The notes under the pieces are model-generated. The model did not search any database and was not told the origin of the DNA. It worked only from the letters and a program-made list of their open reading frames with translations. A stretch of 51,227 bases of DNA. It comes from Nitrobium sp046350935 (GTDB lineage Bacteria > Nitrospirota > Thermodesulfovibrionia > Thermodesulfovibrionales > Dissulfurispiraceae). A program made the position numbers and the translations under genes. This document shows positions 32,991 through 42,263 of the stretch, in pieces (position 1 is the stretch's first letter; every line of letters starts with the position of its first letter). The DNA is taken from the NCBI GenBank assembly GCA_046350935.1, contig JAXLZK010000031.1, positions 1-51,227 on the forward strand, written 5' to 3'.

Positions 32991-34025
32991 ATGCATGAAC
33001 GCATTAAACGATCGGTTTTGAAGGTCAACAGGCGTACAAGGCTCTTCCTGCTGCTTGTCATTCTGCTGGCGCCGCTTTCGTTATACTCCAAGGTGCAGCA
33101 TCCTCCGCCGCTTGAGCTGGTGCAAAGCATCCCCCTGCCCGGCGTCAAGGGGAGAATCGACCACATGGCGGTTGATCTTGAGGGGAAGCGCCTCTTTGTT
33201 GCCGCGCTCGGGAACAACACTCTCGAAGTGATCGACCTCTCCCAGGGGAAACGGATTCATACGATCGGCGGGTTCCATGAGCCTCAAGGCGTCCTTTATC
33301 TTCCCGAACTCCGTACGCTCTACGTAACGAACGGCGGGGACGGCACGTGCATGATCCTTGACGGAGGCGATCTGCACCGCAAGGCTACCCTTCGGTTTTC
33401 GGGCGATGCGGACAACATGCGCTATGATCCCGCAACGAAAACCGTTTACGTCGGGTATGGGGAGGGAGCATTGGGGGTAATCGATGCAAGGAGCCTCGGT
33501 CATAGAGCCGATATCCAGCTTGACGGTCATCCCGAGTCGTTTGTTCTCGCGCAATCAGGCGCGAAGATCTATGTCAATGTCCCTGCCGCCGGCCATGTTG
33601 CGGTGATAGACCGGGAGAGCCGTTCAGTACAGGCCTTATGGCCTCTCAAAGGAGCAAAGGGAAATTTTCCCATGGCGCTTGACGACAAGGAAAATCGTCT
33701 CTTCATCGGCTGCAGACAGCCGCCGAAAATCCTTGTTCTGGATGCCCTGTCCGGCCAAACAACAGCAACCCTCGATACGGAATACGACCTCGATGATATC
33801 TATTATGATGCGGTGTCCGGAAGGGTGTATGCTTCCGGAGGCGGCGGGGTTCTCTCTGTTTTTCAAAAGGACAAAGCGGGCCATTACGCGGCCCTTGCAC
33901 GGATACCGACCCCGCAGGGTGCACGAACCTCTCTGTTTATTAAGGAACTGGGCAGGCTTTATCTTGCCGTCCCTGCAAGCAGGGGACGGCAGGCGGAGAT
34001 ACGCATCTACCAGGCGACATCCTGA
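32991..34025 (+). CDS. Exported YVTN-type beta-propeller protein
   Basis: The product is 344 residues. A basic N-terminus and a hydrophobic stretch (about 18-35, LFLLLVILLAPLSLYS) form a signal peptide or anchor. The rest is built of ~40-residue propeller repeats: IDHMAVDLEGKRLFVAALGNNTLEVIDL; RTLYVTNGGDGTCMILDG; KTVYVGYGEGALGVIDA; and so on to RLYLAVPA. Such periplasmic propellers often bind partners or substrates, but no enzymatic signature is visible. GGAGAG lies upstream of the ATG. It is GC-rich again, unlike the preceding island, and is followed by another exported protein after 235 bases. Confidence 0.85.
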   Translation: MHERIKRSVLKVNRRTRLFLLLVILLAPLSLYSKVQHPPPLELVQSIPLPGVKGRIDHMAVDLEGKRLFVAALGNNTLEVIDLSQGKRIHTIGGFHEPQGVLYLPELRTLYVTNGGDGTCMILDGGDLHRKATLRFSGDADNMRYDPATKTVYVGYGEGALGVIDARSLGHRADIQLDGHPESFVLAQSGAKIYVNVPAAGHVAVIDRESRSVQALWPLKGAKGNFPMALDDKENRLFIGCRQPPKILVLDALSGQTTATLDTEYDLDDIYYDAVSGRVYASGGGGVLSVFQKDKAGHYAALARIPTPQGARTSLFIKELGRLYLAVPASRGRQAEIRIYQATS

Positions 34026-34140
34026 TACGCGCATTCCGACAGGTGCCGCCTGACTGCAGATTTGAACGGGGCAAAAATTACCGGTACAATTAAGATAAGG
34101 GCAGCTCTCCCCGGCATAGACGTCGGCACATGCGCCTGCA

Positions 34141-34156
34141 TATACGCCGGCGTATA
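34141..34156. promoter_or_regulatory. Perfect 16-bp palindrome upstream of an exported protein gene
   Basis: TATACGCCGGCGTATA is fully self-complementary and lies 105 bases before the ATG at 34261. It is a possible operator; no adjacent regulator gene points to a specific factor. Confidence 0.45.
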
Positions 34157-34260
34157 CAATGATCCCGCTCCGCTCACCAGTGCCGAAGCTCTTCCGGATC
34201 AGGCGGTTTTCCCCAGGGAGCAACGGAAATTGTTCGTTTTACTCAAAAGGAGAAATACCG

Positions 34261-35286
34261 ATGAGAAAGGCATTTTGGGGAGGGTTGGTATTCCTGGCCG
34301 GTCTGCTGCTGATCACGGTGCCTGTTCCCGCTCAATCACCCGGCAGCGAAACGGAAGTGCCCCCGATCGCGCAACCGCCCGTTCGCGAAGGCGCGCTTGC
34401 CCTGCAGCTTGCCGGGGTGCTTCAACCCGGCGCTTCGGAAGATGAAACGGAGGCGGAAAGCGCCTTGGGCTCGCTCGGCATTGCTCCCCGGAATGGATGG
34501 ATCGCCGATTATCCTGTCACTCCCGATATCATCGGCGAAGTGCGTACAGCTGTCATGAACGCGGCGGATTCGGGGAGAATAGCGATGTCGAGAGAGGAAG
34601 CCCTTGATGCGTTTCAGCAGGTGATTGCCGGGCTCAATCTTCCGCTCAGGCCGTATGCAGGGGAAACATATGAGGGCGTCCCTCCTGCGGAAGAGAGGTA
34701 TCCCACCCCGCCGATAATAAACAACTATTATTACAGCGAGGGCCCCCCGATCGTGACCTACTACACTCCGCCTCCCCCGTACTATTCCCTGTACGCCTGG
34801 GTTCCGTATCCCTTCTGGTGCTATAACTACTGGTTTCCCGGATTCTTTATCCTGCACGATTTCCACAGGGTGGTCATCGTAAAGAGAAGAGCCGGAATTG
34901 TCACGAATCACTTCAACGACTTCAGGGCGCACAGGGTTTTCAGGATCGATCCGGTGGACAGATTCAAGAACAGGACGTTCGGGGGCATCGGGGTGCACGA
35001 TCCCCGGAGCGTCCTCTCCACCGGGATCCCGAGGTCGGGCCGGACAATCTTCAACCGGAGGAACGGATTGACGACGCCCGGCGGGGAAGGCGGTCGTCCC
35101 CCTTCCGGCGGACGAGTCTCGGTCCTCCCGCCGCGGAGAGGGGCGGTATACCGCCTTCCGGCACGAGGGGGGTCAGTCCGCACGCAGGGGGAGGGCAGCC
35201 GGCCCCCTCCTCGCAAACCGTCTCCTCCCCTGGCTCCCAAGCCGTCCGAACCCTCCCGGCGGCGCAAAAGCAGCGTTCCCCTGTAG
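34261..35286 (+). CDS. Exported Pro/Tyr-rich hypothetical protein
   Basis: The start at ATG 34261 (AAAAGGAG upstream) gives 341 residues and a clear signal peptide (MRKAFWGGLVFLAGLLLITVPVPAQS, cleavage near AQS, written here as one segment of the N-terminus only up to the AQ site). The middle (about 140-200) is rich in Tyr, Pro and Trp (INNYYYSEGPP, YYTPPPPYYSLY, PFWCYNYWFPGFF), and a basic Arg/Pro/Gly-rich tail follows (VLPPRRGAVYRLP to RRRKSSVPL). I do not recognise a named family; similar exported proteins are seen in sulfate-reducing and metal-reducing bacteria, but no function follows. The disordered basic tail may bind envelope polymers. Confidence 0.75.
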   Translation: MRKAFWGGLVFLAGLLLITVPVPAQSPGSETEVPPIAQPPVREGALALQLAGVLQPGASEDETEAESALGSLGIAPRNGWIADYPVTPDIIGEVRTAVMNAADSGRIAMSREEALDAFQQVIAGLNLPLRPYAGETYEGVPPAEERYPTPPIINNYYYSEGPPIVTYYTPPPPYYSLYAWVPYPFWCYNYWFPGFFILHDFHRVVIVKRRAGIVTNHFNDFRAHRVFRIDPVDRFKNRTFGGIGVHDPRSVLSTGIPRSGRTIFNRRNGLTTPGGEGGRPPSGGRVSVLPPRRGAVYRLPARGGSVRTQGEGSRPPPRKPSPPLAPKPSEPSRRRKSSVPL

Positions 35287-35331
35287 GTGTCCCCAATCCC
35301 TTTCAAGGGAGGTAGTATGGTATAATCCTTT

Positions 35332-36082
35332 ATGGAACAAATACATCTTCATGATCTTACTCCTGTTGTCGCGCAGAGGATAGGCCCATTTTTTCATGAG
35401 ATTCTTGAGGGGTACCCGCGCAACGTCCATTCCCTTCACCTCGTCAGGAGCGCCCTTACTCCGGATTTCAGGGAGAAGACCTCCGTCATCCACTCCGTTA
35501 TCGTCCTCCACAACATGGACTTTTCCTTCATACGCTTTCTTGCCCCCTCGGCAGGAAATACCGCAAGAAAGGCGTGGCGGCCCCGCTGGTCCTTACCCCG
35601 GACTCCATCAGGGATTCCCTCGATCTTTCCCGTCGAATTCCACGATTTCCGCCTGATCCATAGGACAGTGTGGGAGAAGACATATTCAGCGGCCTCAACA
35701 TCGACAGGCGCTATCTGCGCCTGCAATGCGAGCGCGAGATAAAAACGAAGAGGCTCGTCGGCCTGCGGCAGAGTTATATTTCCTCCCTGGGGGAAAAGGG
35801 CCGTCTGACGGATATTCTCTCCCAATCCATCGTGGGATGCATGCCCCCTCCTCGGGGCGGTTACCCGCCTCTCCGGCAAGGAACCGCCGGTAAAACGGCG
35901 CGAAGTGGTGCTCAGAGTAGAGGAGATCTCTTCCCTGAAAGCGGATGTTTTCGAGGAGCTCCTTCAGCTCAGGGCGGGTGTACTCAAGCCCTCGGGAGGA
36001 GTTGCAGCGTCTTTACGAGGAATATCACGCTCTCCTCGAAAAGATCGGCGGCCTTGTGGACGCGCTGCAGGCCGGCGAGTAG
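35332..36082 (+). pseudogene. Conserved hypothetical protein, multiply frameshifted
   Basis: It begins MEQIHLHDLTPVVAQRIGPF at 35332 and continues in changing frames: SLHLVRSALTPDFREKTSVI with HNMDFSFIRFLAP; LIHRTVWGEDIFSGLNIDRRYLR near 35650-35720; LQCEREIKTKRLVGLRQSYI; VLRVEEISSLKADVFEELLQL near 35910-35970; and LEKIGGLVDALQAGE before TAG 36080-36082. A protein of about 245 residues would be expected. The alternation of a nucleotidyltransferase-like N-terminal part and a helical C-terminal part is suggestive but not decisive. It precedes a TPM gene and lemA, as seen in related genomes to my recollection. Confidence 0.6.
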
Positions 36083-36141
36083 CGGGCGGCAGCCGAGCAG
36101 GGCGAGGCATACAGGCGCTGCGCGCGCACCGGATCGGGCTG

Positions 36142-36902
36142 ATGCTCTGGCCCACCCTGCTCCTCCTCCCTGCTGTCCTGTCCCGCAGCCACACCCACTC
36201 CCCCGCTGTTCCGCCCAATTATGTGGTGGACCTCGCCGGGGTCCTCGACGATGCCACCGAGAGGCGGCTGAACGCCTATCTCCGGGAGCTGAAGCAGAAG
36301 ACGACGGTGCAGATGGTGGTCCTCACCCTGCGGAGCCTGGACGGGAGGACATCGAAGGGGTTTTCCATCGGGACGGTCGAGAAGTGGGAAGCTCGGACAG
36401 GAGAGGAAAGGGACAACGGAGTCCTCCTGACCGTTTCCGTGCAGGACAGGGCATACCGTTTCGAGGTGGGATACGGTCTTGAGGGGTCCTTCCCGACAGT
36501 CTGGCGGGCTCCATCGGAGGGAGTACCTTGTCCCCCTACTTCAGGAAGGGGGACTTCCAATGCGGGTATTTGTGAATGCCACGCTTGCCGTGGTAAGGAC
36601 CATTGCCGCCCATGAGGGGGAGTGGAGATAACGGAAATGCCTTCAGCCCGGCGCGCGCGCCGTCGAAAGGGGCGTGCAAAGGGCTCGGGGTAGGCATACC
36701 CGGCATGATCGTCATCGGGATCGCCCTGCTTGCGGCTCTCTGCCTCTTCATCAGGCATCCCGGGCTCTGCCTTCTTCTCTCTTCACTTCGGGAAGGGGAA
36801 GAGGGGGAGGATGGTCGGGAGGGATTGGTCGGGCGGTGGTGGTTTCGGCGGTGGCGGCAGCGGAGGAGGTTCGGCGGCAGCGGCATCGGGAAGATGGTGA
36901 AA
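36142..36902 (+). pseudogene. TPM (YgcG/DUF477) domain membrane protein, frameshifted
   Basis: From ATG 36142 there is a short signal sequence (MLWPTLLLLPAVLS) and then a TPM phosphatase-like domain: PPNYVVDLAGVLDDATERRL, VQMVVLTLRSLDG, ERDNGVLLTVSVQDRAYRFEVGYGLEG. The frame changes near 36490; the continuation DSLAGSIG...YLVPYFRKGDFQ lies in other frames. A membrane segment GIPGMIVIGIALLAALCLF follows near 36700-36750, and a Gly-rich tail ends near 36900. This is the classical TPM-transmembrane-glycine-rich architecture. Its usual partner LemA follows directly. The true start may be upstream, because the start region itself looks disturbed. Confidence 0.75.
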
Positions 36903-36939
36903 GAACGAACAATGCGGAGAGTCCCAATGAGCAGCGGTG

Positions 36940-37483
36940 CGGAAGATTGCAGTGGGAATTGTGGCGGTAGTAGTCGCCCTCGGGGTCATGATCGGGGGCT
37001 GGATCGTCGGTCAGTACAACAGGATCATTACGATGGACGAGCAGGTGAAGAGGCCCAGTGGGCGCAGGTGGATAACCAATTGAAGAGGCGGTACGACCTC
37101 ATCCCCAACCTCGTCGAGACGGTGAAGGATATGCCGCGCACGAGAAGGGGATCTTCGAGAATATCGCCCAGGCAAGGACCCAGTATTTTCAGGCGAAGAC
37201 TCCCGCTGAAAAGATACAGGCTTCCCAGCAGCTCGAGGGCTTTCTGTCGCGGCTCCTGGTGCTCCGGGAGACCTATCCGCAGCTGAAGGCGAACGAATCC
37301 TTCCTGAAGCTGCAGGACAGCCTGGAGGGGACGGAGAACAGGATAGCAGTGGAGAGGAAGAGGTACAACGAAGCGGTGCAGACCTTGAATGCGTACCGGC
37401 GGAGCTTCATGGGACGGTTCATCGCCGCCCTTGCCGGGGTGGAGGAAGCGAAGTATTTCCGAGACTCCTGCAACGGAACGTGA
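36940..37483 (+). pseudogene. lemA: LemA family protein, frameshifted
   Basis: Read across frames it gives VRKIAVGIVAVVVALGVMIG, then WIVGQYNRIITMDEQV, AQWAQVDNQLKRRYDLIPNL and VETVKG, the LemA N-terminus with one membrane helix. ENIAQARTQYFQAKTPAEKI, GFLSRLLVL and then a clean final frame (37259-37483: LRETYPQLKANESFLKLQ, RIAVERKRYNEAV, FIAALAGVEEAKYF) follow. At least three indels lie between 37050 and 37260. LemA is a helical inner-membrane protein, usually encoded next to TPM proteins; its function is poorly defined. The start near 36940 is approximate. Confidence 0.8.
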
Positions 37484-37526
37484 AGCGCCGAAAGTGAAAT
37501 TCTAGGGGGAGGTAACTCCCCTCACC

Positions 37527-37579
37527 CCCCTCTTACCCTAAGAGGGGAAAGACAGGATGCCCTCTTAGCGCAAGAGGGC
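37527..37579. repeat. Two related hairpins in the lemA/hybrid-kinase convergent gap
   Basis: CCCCTCTTA-CCC-TAAGAGGGG (37527-37547) and GCCCTCTT-AGCGC-AAGAGGGC (37559-37579) share a CCTCTT/AAGAGG core. Neither is followed by a T-run. They could act as bidirectional transcription barriers or be a REP-like pair. Confidence 0.6.
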
Positions 37580-37596
37580 AAGGTCAAGTGCCCTCC

Positions 37597-40500
37597 TTAC
37601 GAGAGAGAGCGGGAAAGGGGGATTCGGCTTCTCTTTCTTTTTCTCTCTTTCCATCTGCCTTTCCCTGTCTCACTCTGTCTTACTCTGCCTTTCCCCCTCC
37701 CCTTATCGAAGGGGAGGCGGAGAGGGGTGCTCAGCGTGCCGGTGAATTTTTCGAGGGTCTCGATGAGCTTTGCTTTCCGCAGGGGTTTTTCGAGGTAGAC
37801 AGTGCAGCCCGCCTCGAGGCTCTTCTGGTGCGCCTCTTTCCGGGTGTGCGCGGTGAGCGCGATCACGGGAGTCTCCTCTTTCCCCTGCTCCCGCTCCCAG
37901 GCGCGTATTTCCCTGACAGCCGTGTACCCGTCCATTACCGGCATCTGGATGTCCATCAGCACGGCTTCGTACTGTCCAGCTCTGAACTTCTCCACCGCAA
38001 CTTTTCCGTTTTCCGCGGTGTCGATGGAGTAGGGCGTCCCGCTGAGATACCTCTGGATGAGGGTGCGGTTGTCTTCATTGTCTTCGGCGAGGAGTATCCG
38101 CAGGAAGGGCTTCTCTGCAGCGGGCCGGGGAGGCGCGGATCCGGCAGGCTCCCTCTCTTCCGGCTCCCCCTCTCCCCCGGCGAGGACAAGTGCATCGTAC
38201 AGCTCGGAAAGCTTCAGGGGCTTGACGATATAGGCCCCGATCCCCAGCGCCCTCGCCTTTTCGACCTCCTCGCTTCTCCTGTCGGAGAAGAGCATTACAA
38301 TCACCGTCCCGGCCTTCTCTCCGTCTCTCTTGAGGCGCTCTATCATCTCGAAGCCGTCCATCCCGGGCATGCGGCTGTCGACCAGCAGCAGGGGGAAGGG
38401 CGCGCCCGCTTCCCGGGCGCGGCGCACCTCCTCGATGCCTTTCCGGGCGTCTTCCGCCTCCGCGACGGAAGCATTCCAACGGGTGAGGATTTCGCTGGCG
38501 GTCTTCCGGCTGGCGGCGTTGTCATCGACGACGAGGACCCTCTGTCTTTTCAGATCGACTCTCCGGGCGGAGAGATTTTTCACGTTCTCCTTCTGTATCC
38601 CGAAAGGGACGGTGAAGGAGAACGTGCTCCCCCTGCCGGGTACGCTCCGTATTCCGATGCTCCCTCCCATCATTCCGATCAGCCTCTGCGAAACCGTAAG
38701 CCCGAGCCCCGTGCCCCCGTAGCGCCGCGTTATGGAGGAGTCCGCCTGAGTGAATTTTTCGAAGACGGTGTCGAGCTTGCTCGTGGGAATGCCGATCCCC
38801 GTATCCCGCACCGAGAAGAACAACCCGATCGACTCCGCTTCGGCAGGGGCTCCCTCCGGAGCGCTCCGGCTGACTTCCAGGTCTATTTCCCCCTCGTCGG
38901 TGAACTTGACGGCGTTGCCCACCAGGTTCATGATGATCTGGCGGAGCCGGAAGGGGTCGCCGATCAGCCCCACCGGCACTGCGGGATCGAGGCGGCAGGT
39001 GAGCTCGAGTCCTTTCCGGTGGGCCTTGACGGCCATGATCTCGCAGGTGCTCTCGACAACCTCCCTGAGATCGAAATCGACATGCTCGAGGGTGAGGCGC
39101 CCCGCCTCGATCTTTGAGAAGTCGAGAATATCGTTGATGAGCACGAGGAGCGCCTCCCCCGAAGAGCGGAAAATCTGGACATAGTGGCGCTGTTCGGCAG
39201 TGAGGTTGGTATCCCACAGGAGGTCCGCCATCCCGATAACGGCATTCAGGGGGGTGCGGATCTCGTGGCTCATCGAGGCGAGGAAGTCCGATTTCGCGCG
39301 GTTGGCGACTTCGGCCGCCTCTTTTGCCCTGCGCAGCTCCTCTTCGGTCATTTTGATGCCGCTGATATCGCGGAGGATCCCGGCGAACAACCTCCGGTAC
39401 CCGAGGGGAACTTCGCTCACCGCCAGGTAAATGGGAAAGACGGTCCCGTCCTTGCGCCTCCCCTTCACTTCACGGCCGATGCCGATGATCTTCTTGACTC
39501 CTGTCCGCAGGTAGCTGCTCAGGTAGGTGTCGTGCTCGCTGCGGAAGGGCTCGGGCATCAGGATGTTGACTTTCTGGCCGATGAGCTCCCCCGCCGAATA
39601 CCCGAAGAGACGCTCTGCCGCCTTGTTGACGCTTTCGATAATGCCCCTGTCGTCGATGGTGATAATGCCGTCCACCGCGGTGTCCACGATGGCCCGGATC
39701 TTCACGTCGCTCTCCGAGCAGGGCTCTCCGGGACCTGCCGCCGGTCCTCCGGCCGGCTCTCCCGGCGGAGCCGGGGGGTGTTCTCTCTCTTCCCTTTCCC
39801 TTGGTGCGGCTTCCTGGCTCCGGCTTTCCTCCCCGTGCACCTCGACACGGTTCCTCCCCTTCTGCTTGGCCGCGTAGACGGACCTGTCGGCCCTCTCCAG
39901 GAGGTCCTCCGGCGGCAGGTGTCTGTCCGGTACGGCGGTGGCGACCCCGAGGCTGATGCTCACCCACCTGCTCACCGACGACTGTTCATGCGGGATCCGC
40001 AGCGCGGCTACTTTCTCCTGCATTCCCGCGGCAACCCCGGCGGCCCCTTTCCGGTCGACGCCGGGAAGGACCGCCACAAACTCCTCTCCGCCGTATCGGG
40101 CCACGAGATCCCCGGGTCTCCTGAGCGAGGAGCGGAGGGCTGCTGCGACCTTCCTCAGACAGTCGTCTCCTGCCTGGTGCCCATAGGTGTCGTTGTACGC
40201 CTTGAAAAAATCGATATCGATCATGATGACGGAGAGAGGCTCCCTCTCGCGCTCCGCCCTCCGCCATTCGTCCGGGAATACCCTGTCGAAATGCCTGCGG
40301 TTGCTGATGCCGGTCAGACTGTCGGTGGAAGCGATGCGCTGCAGAGTCAGGTTCGCCTCTTCGAACCGGCGGGTGAGCTCCATGAGCTCCCTCTCCCGCT
40401 CTTTGCGCCGGTCCGTCTCGTGCTTCAGCCGCAGCACCGAGCGGACGCGGGTCAGCAGCTCGACTTTGTTGAACGGCTTGGCGATGAAATCGACGGCCCC

Positions 40501-40809
40501 CGCGTTGAAGGCCTCCTGAAGGTCGTTCGTTTCGGTCCGGGCGGTGATGATGACGATAGGGATATCCCTGAGGGCTTCGTGTTCCTTGATGCGGCGGCAT
40601 GCCTGAATGCCGTCGATCCCGGGCATGACGATATCCATGAGGATCAGGTCGATTTCTCCCTCTCCGGCGTCGGGACTCTCCGTTCCCAGGATCCGGAAGG
40701 CGTCTGGTGCCGACCCGGCGAGGAGGATCTCCGTGAAGCCTGCATTGACCAGGATTTTCTGCAGCAGGAGCCTGTGGTCCACGGAGTCGTCGACGATGAG
40801 TATGCTCAT
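37597..40809 (-). CDS. REC-GGDEF-PAS-histidine kinase-REC-REC hybrid signalling protein
   Basis: The product is 1070 residues. Domains in order: receiver (1-125, MSILIVDDSVDHRLL, LMDIVMPG); GGDEF (about 165-325) with active GGEEF and an RPGD inhibitory site five residues before it; a low-complexity linker; PAS (about 375-500, VDTAVDGIITIDDRG); HisKA (FLASMSHEIRTPLNAVIGMADLL); HATPase (LVGNAVKFTDEGEI, RDTGIGIP, GGTGLGLTVSQRLIG); and two receivers (VLVVDDNAASRK, LLVDSRMPG; ILLAEDNEDNR, LMDIQMPVMDG). A diguanylate cyclase within a hybrid kinase is unusual. The final ~40 residues (KGRGKGRVRQSETGKGR onward) are basic low complexity and may be read-through sequence. No HPt domain is present. Confidence 0.94.
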   Translation of the reverse strand: MSILIVDDSVDHRLLLQKILVNAGFTEILLAGSAPDAFRILGTESPDAGEGEIDLILMDIVMPGIDGIQACRRIKEHEALRDIPIVIITARTETNDLQEAFNAGAVDFIAKPFNKVELLTRVRSVLRLKHETDRRKERERELMELTRRFEEANLTLQRIASTDSLTGISNRRHFDRVFPDEWRRAEREREPLSVIMIDIDFFKAYNDTYGHQAGDDCLRKVAAALRSSLRRPGDLVARYGGEEFVAVLPGVDRKGAAGVAAGMQEKVAALRIPHEQSSVSRWVSISLGVATAVPDRHLPPEDLLERADRSVYAAKQKGRNRVEVHGEESRSQEAAPREREEREHPPAPPGEPAGGPAAGPGEPCSESDVKIRAIVDTAVDGIITIDDRGIIESVNKAAERLFGYSAGELIGQKVNILMPEPFRSEHDTYLSSYLRTGVKKIIGIGREVKGRRKDGTVFPIYLAVSEVPLGYRRLFAGILRDISGIKMTEEELRRAKEAAEVANRAKSDFLASMSHEIRTPLNAVIGMADLLWDTNLTAEQRHYVQIFRSSGEALLVLINDILDFSKIEAGRLTLEHVDFDLREVVESTCEIMAVKAHRKGLELTCRLDPAVPVGLIGDPFRLRQIIMNLVGNAVKFTDEGEIDLEVSRSAPEGAPAEAESIGLFFSVRDTGIGIPTSKLDTVFEKFTQADSSITRRYGGTGLGLTVSQRLIGMMGGSIGIRSVPGRGSTFSFTVPFGIQKENVKNLSARRVDLKRQRVLVVDDNAASRKTASEILTRWNASVAEAEDARKGIEEVRRAREAGAPFPLLLVDSRMPGMDGFEMIERLKRDGEKAGTVIVMLFSDRRSEEVEKARALGIGAYIVKPLKLSELYDALVLAGGEGEPEEREPAGSAPPRPAAEKPFLRILLAEDNEDNRTLIQRYLSGTPYSIDTAENGKVAVEKFRAGQYEAVLMDIQMPVMDGYTAVREIRAWEREQGKEETPVIALTAHTRKEAHQKSLEAGCTVYLEKPLRKAKLIETLEKFTGTLSTPLRLPFDKGRGKGRVRQSETGKGRWKERKRKRSRIPLSRSLS

Positions 40810-40859
40810 GCGCTGTTTTGCTCCCTTTCCCCTTCCCCGGTCCCTGCAAGGGGGGGAGG

Positions 40860-40873
40860 GTGTGTATACACAC
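40860..40873. promoter_or_regulatory. Perfect 14-bp palindrome in the leader of the hybrid-kinase gene
   Basis: GTGTGTATACACAC lies between the candidate extended -10 (40923-40931) and the ATG (40809), so it would be in the 5' untranslated region on the minus strand. It may be an operator or a small hairpin. Confidence 0.4.
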
Positions 40874-40922
40874 TTTTCCCGGTGTCCCGCGGGGTGAAAC
40901 AGGAGGGCCGGCGTATACCTCC

Positions 40923-40931
40923 ATTATAGCA
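40923..40931 (-). promoter_or_regulatory. Extended -10 promoter for the hybrid-kinase gene
   Basis: The minus strand reads TGCTATAAT, an extended -10 with perfect TATAAT. No convincing -35 is present, which extended -10 promoters tolerate. The leader would be about 105 bases. Confidence 0.45.
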
Positions 40932-41066
40932 TGACTAAAAATTTATCAGTTATTTCAATAAATTATAGGACAGATTCTCCGCACCGCCCCAGGGCGTGCC
41001 CTTCTGATGCGGTTTGCTGCGTCGAGGCTCCCTGCCCGTCGCTGCGGAGAGAGAGAAGCGCTCTCC

Positions 41067-42248
41067 CTACAGCCCGAGCTTGTCCTGCTGTGCAAGCGCC
41101 TTGAGGTCAGAGGTAATCTTCTTCGAGAAGGGGTTCAGGGCCCAGGCGTCCTTGAGGGCGCGAACGGCCTTGTCCTTCGCTCCCATTTCGAGGTATGTCT
41201 TGCCGATGCTGTAATGGATGTCCGCATTGCCGGGGGCTGTTTCGAGTATGCGGGCATAGGTCTCCAGGGCCTCCTCGGGCCGCCCCACCTTCCGGTATGC
41301 CTCAGCAAGACTCTGCAGGAGAGAGATATCGAAAGGGTTCATCGCATGCGCCTTGAGGAGCATTTCGAGCGCCTTTCCATAGTCGCGCTTCGAGAGGTGC
41401 ATCACTCCCATGAGATGGGCCGAAGTGGAAGCGTCCTGCCTCGTATCAGCAAGAGCGGCCTTCAGGATGCTTTCGGCCTTCCGCCCCTCTCCCGTTTTCT
41501 GGAACAGTTTCATGAGGGCCAGGAGCCGCTCCGTATTGGCAGGGCTGATCTCGTGGGCCTTTTCATAGTAGGAGATGGCGGCCTGCGGGTCGCCAATATC
41601 CTCGCACAACTCGCCCAAGGCGTTGTACGCTTTGACAAAAAGGGGATTTTTGGCAACCGTCTCCTTGTACTGCTCGATCGCCCCGTTTACGTCCCCCCGG
41701 GCAAGAGCGAGCTGACCGAGGCTGAAAGTGATCTTCGCGGCATCGGGCGCGATCAGGGAAGCCTGCAGCAGCTCCTCCTCCGCCTTCTCGAATTCCTTCC
41801 GCTCCATGTGCTCCCGGTACCTCCTGAGGTGCATTTCAAAGGGGTTCGGCTTGCGGCTCTTATCGAGGGCCTTCACGATTTTTTCTTCGAGGGTGGCCAT
41901 GACGAAAGGTTTTATCACGTAGCCTTCGCCCCCGTCTTCCGCGGCCCGCGCCACCATCTGCCGGGTCGCCTCAGCGGTAACGAACACGAAGAGGAGATTT
42001 TCATGCCTCCTGTCTTCCTTTACTGTCTTGAAAAGCTCAATGCCGGTCATCTCGGGCATGTTGACATCGCACACCACGAGGTCGACGGGCCGCACCTTTA
42101 TGATATCGAGGGCCTTCTTGCCGTTGTCCGCCAGCAGGATATTCTCGAACCCCATTTTGGTCAGCATGTTGTTCAGGGTGGAGCGCATGGTGGACTCGTC
42201 CTCCACCACCAGACAGCTCATTTTCAAATACTGCAGAGGGACAGCCAT
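41067..42248 (-). CDS. Response regulator with TPR output domain
   Basis: The product is 393 residues. A receiver domain (about 10-130) has the acidic pair in VVEDEST, phospho-acceptor Asp in VCDVNMPEMTG, and Lys in VIKPFVMATL. About six tetratricopeptide repeats follow (from about residue 140): EFEKAEEELLQASLIAPDAA, GDVNGAIEQYKETVAKNPLF, GDPQAAISYYEKAHEISPAN, and so on to GAKDKAVRALKDAWALNPFS. TPR output suggests phosphorylation-controlled protein-protein binding rather than DNA binding. It starts 15 bases after the GAF kinase stop, so the two are very likely partners. Confidence 0.93.
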   Translation of the reverse strand: MAVPLQYLKMSCLVVEDESTMRSTLNNMLTKMGFENILLADNGKKALDIIKVRPVDLVVCDVNMPEMTGIELFKTVKEDRRHENLLFVFVTAEATRQMVARAAEDGGEGYVIKPFVMATLEEKIVKALDKSRKPNPFEMHLRRYREHMERKEFEKAEEELLQASLIAPDAAKITFSLGQLALARGDVNGAIEQYKETVAKNPLFVKAYNALGELCEDIGDPQAAISYYEKAHEISPANTERLLALMKLFQKTGEGRKAESILKAALADTRQDASTSAHLMGVMHLSKRDYGKALEMLLKAHAMNPFDISLLQSLAEAYRKVGRPEEALETYARILETAPGNADIHYSIGKTYLEMGAKDKAVRALKDAWALNPFSKKITSDLKALAQQDKLGL

Positions 42249-42263
42249 GGAAACGCGCCTCCT

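Noticed and set aside
40907..40918. 12-base match GCCGGCGTATAC shared with the palindrome at 34146-34157
   Set aside because: Twelve-base matches are expected many times by chance in a window of this size.
39184..40929. 581-codon open frame opposite the hybrid kinase
   Set aside because: Antisense shadow of a multi-domain kinase; no domain of its own.
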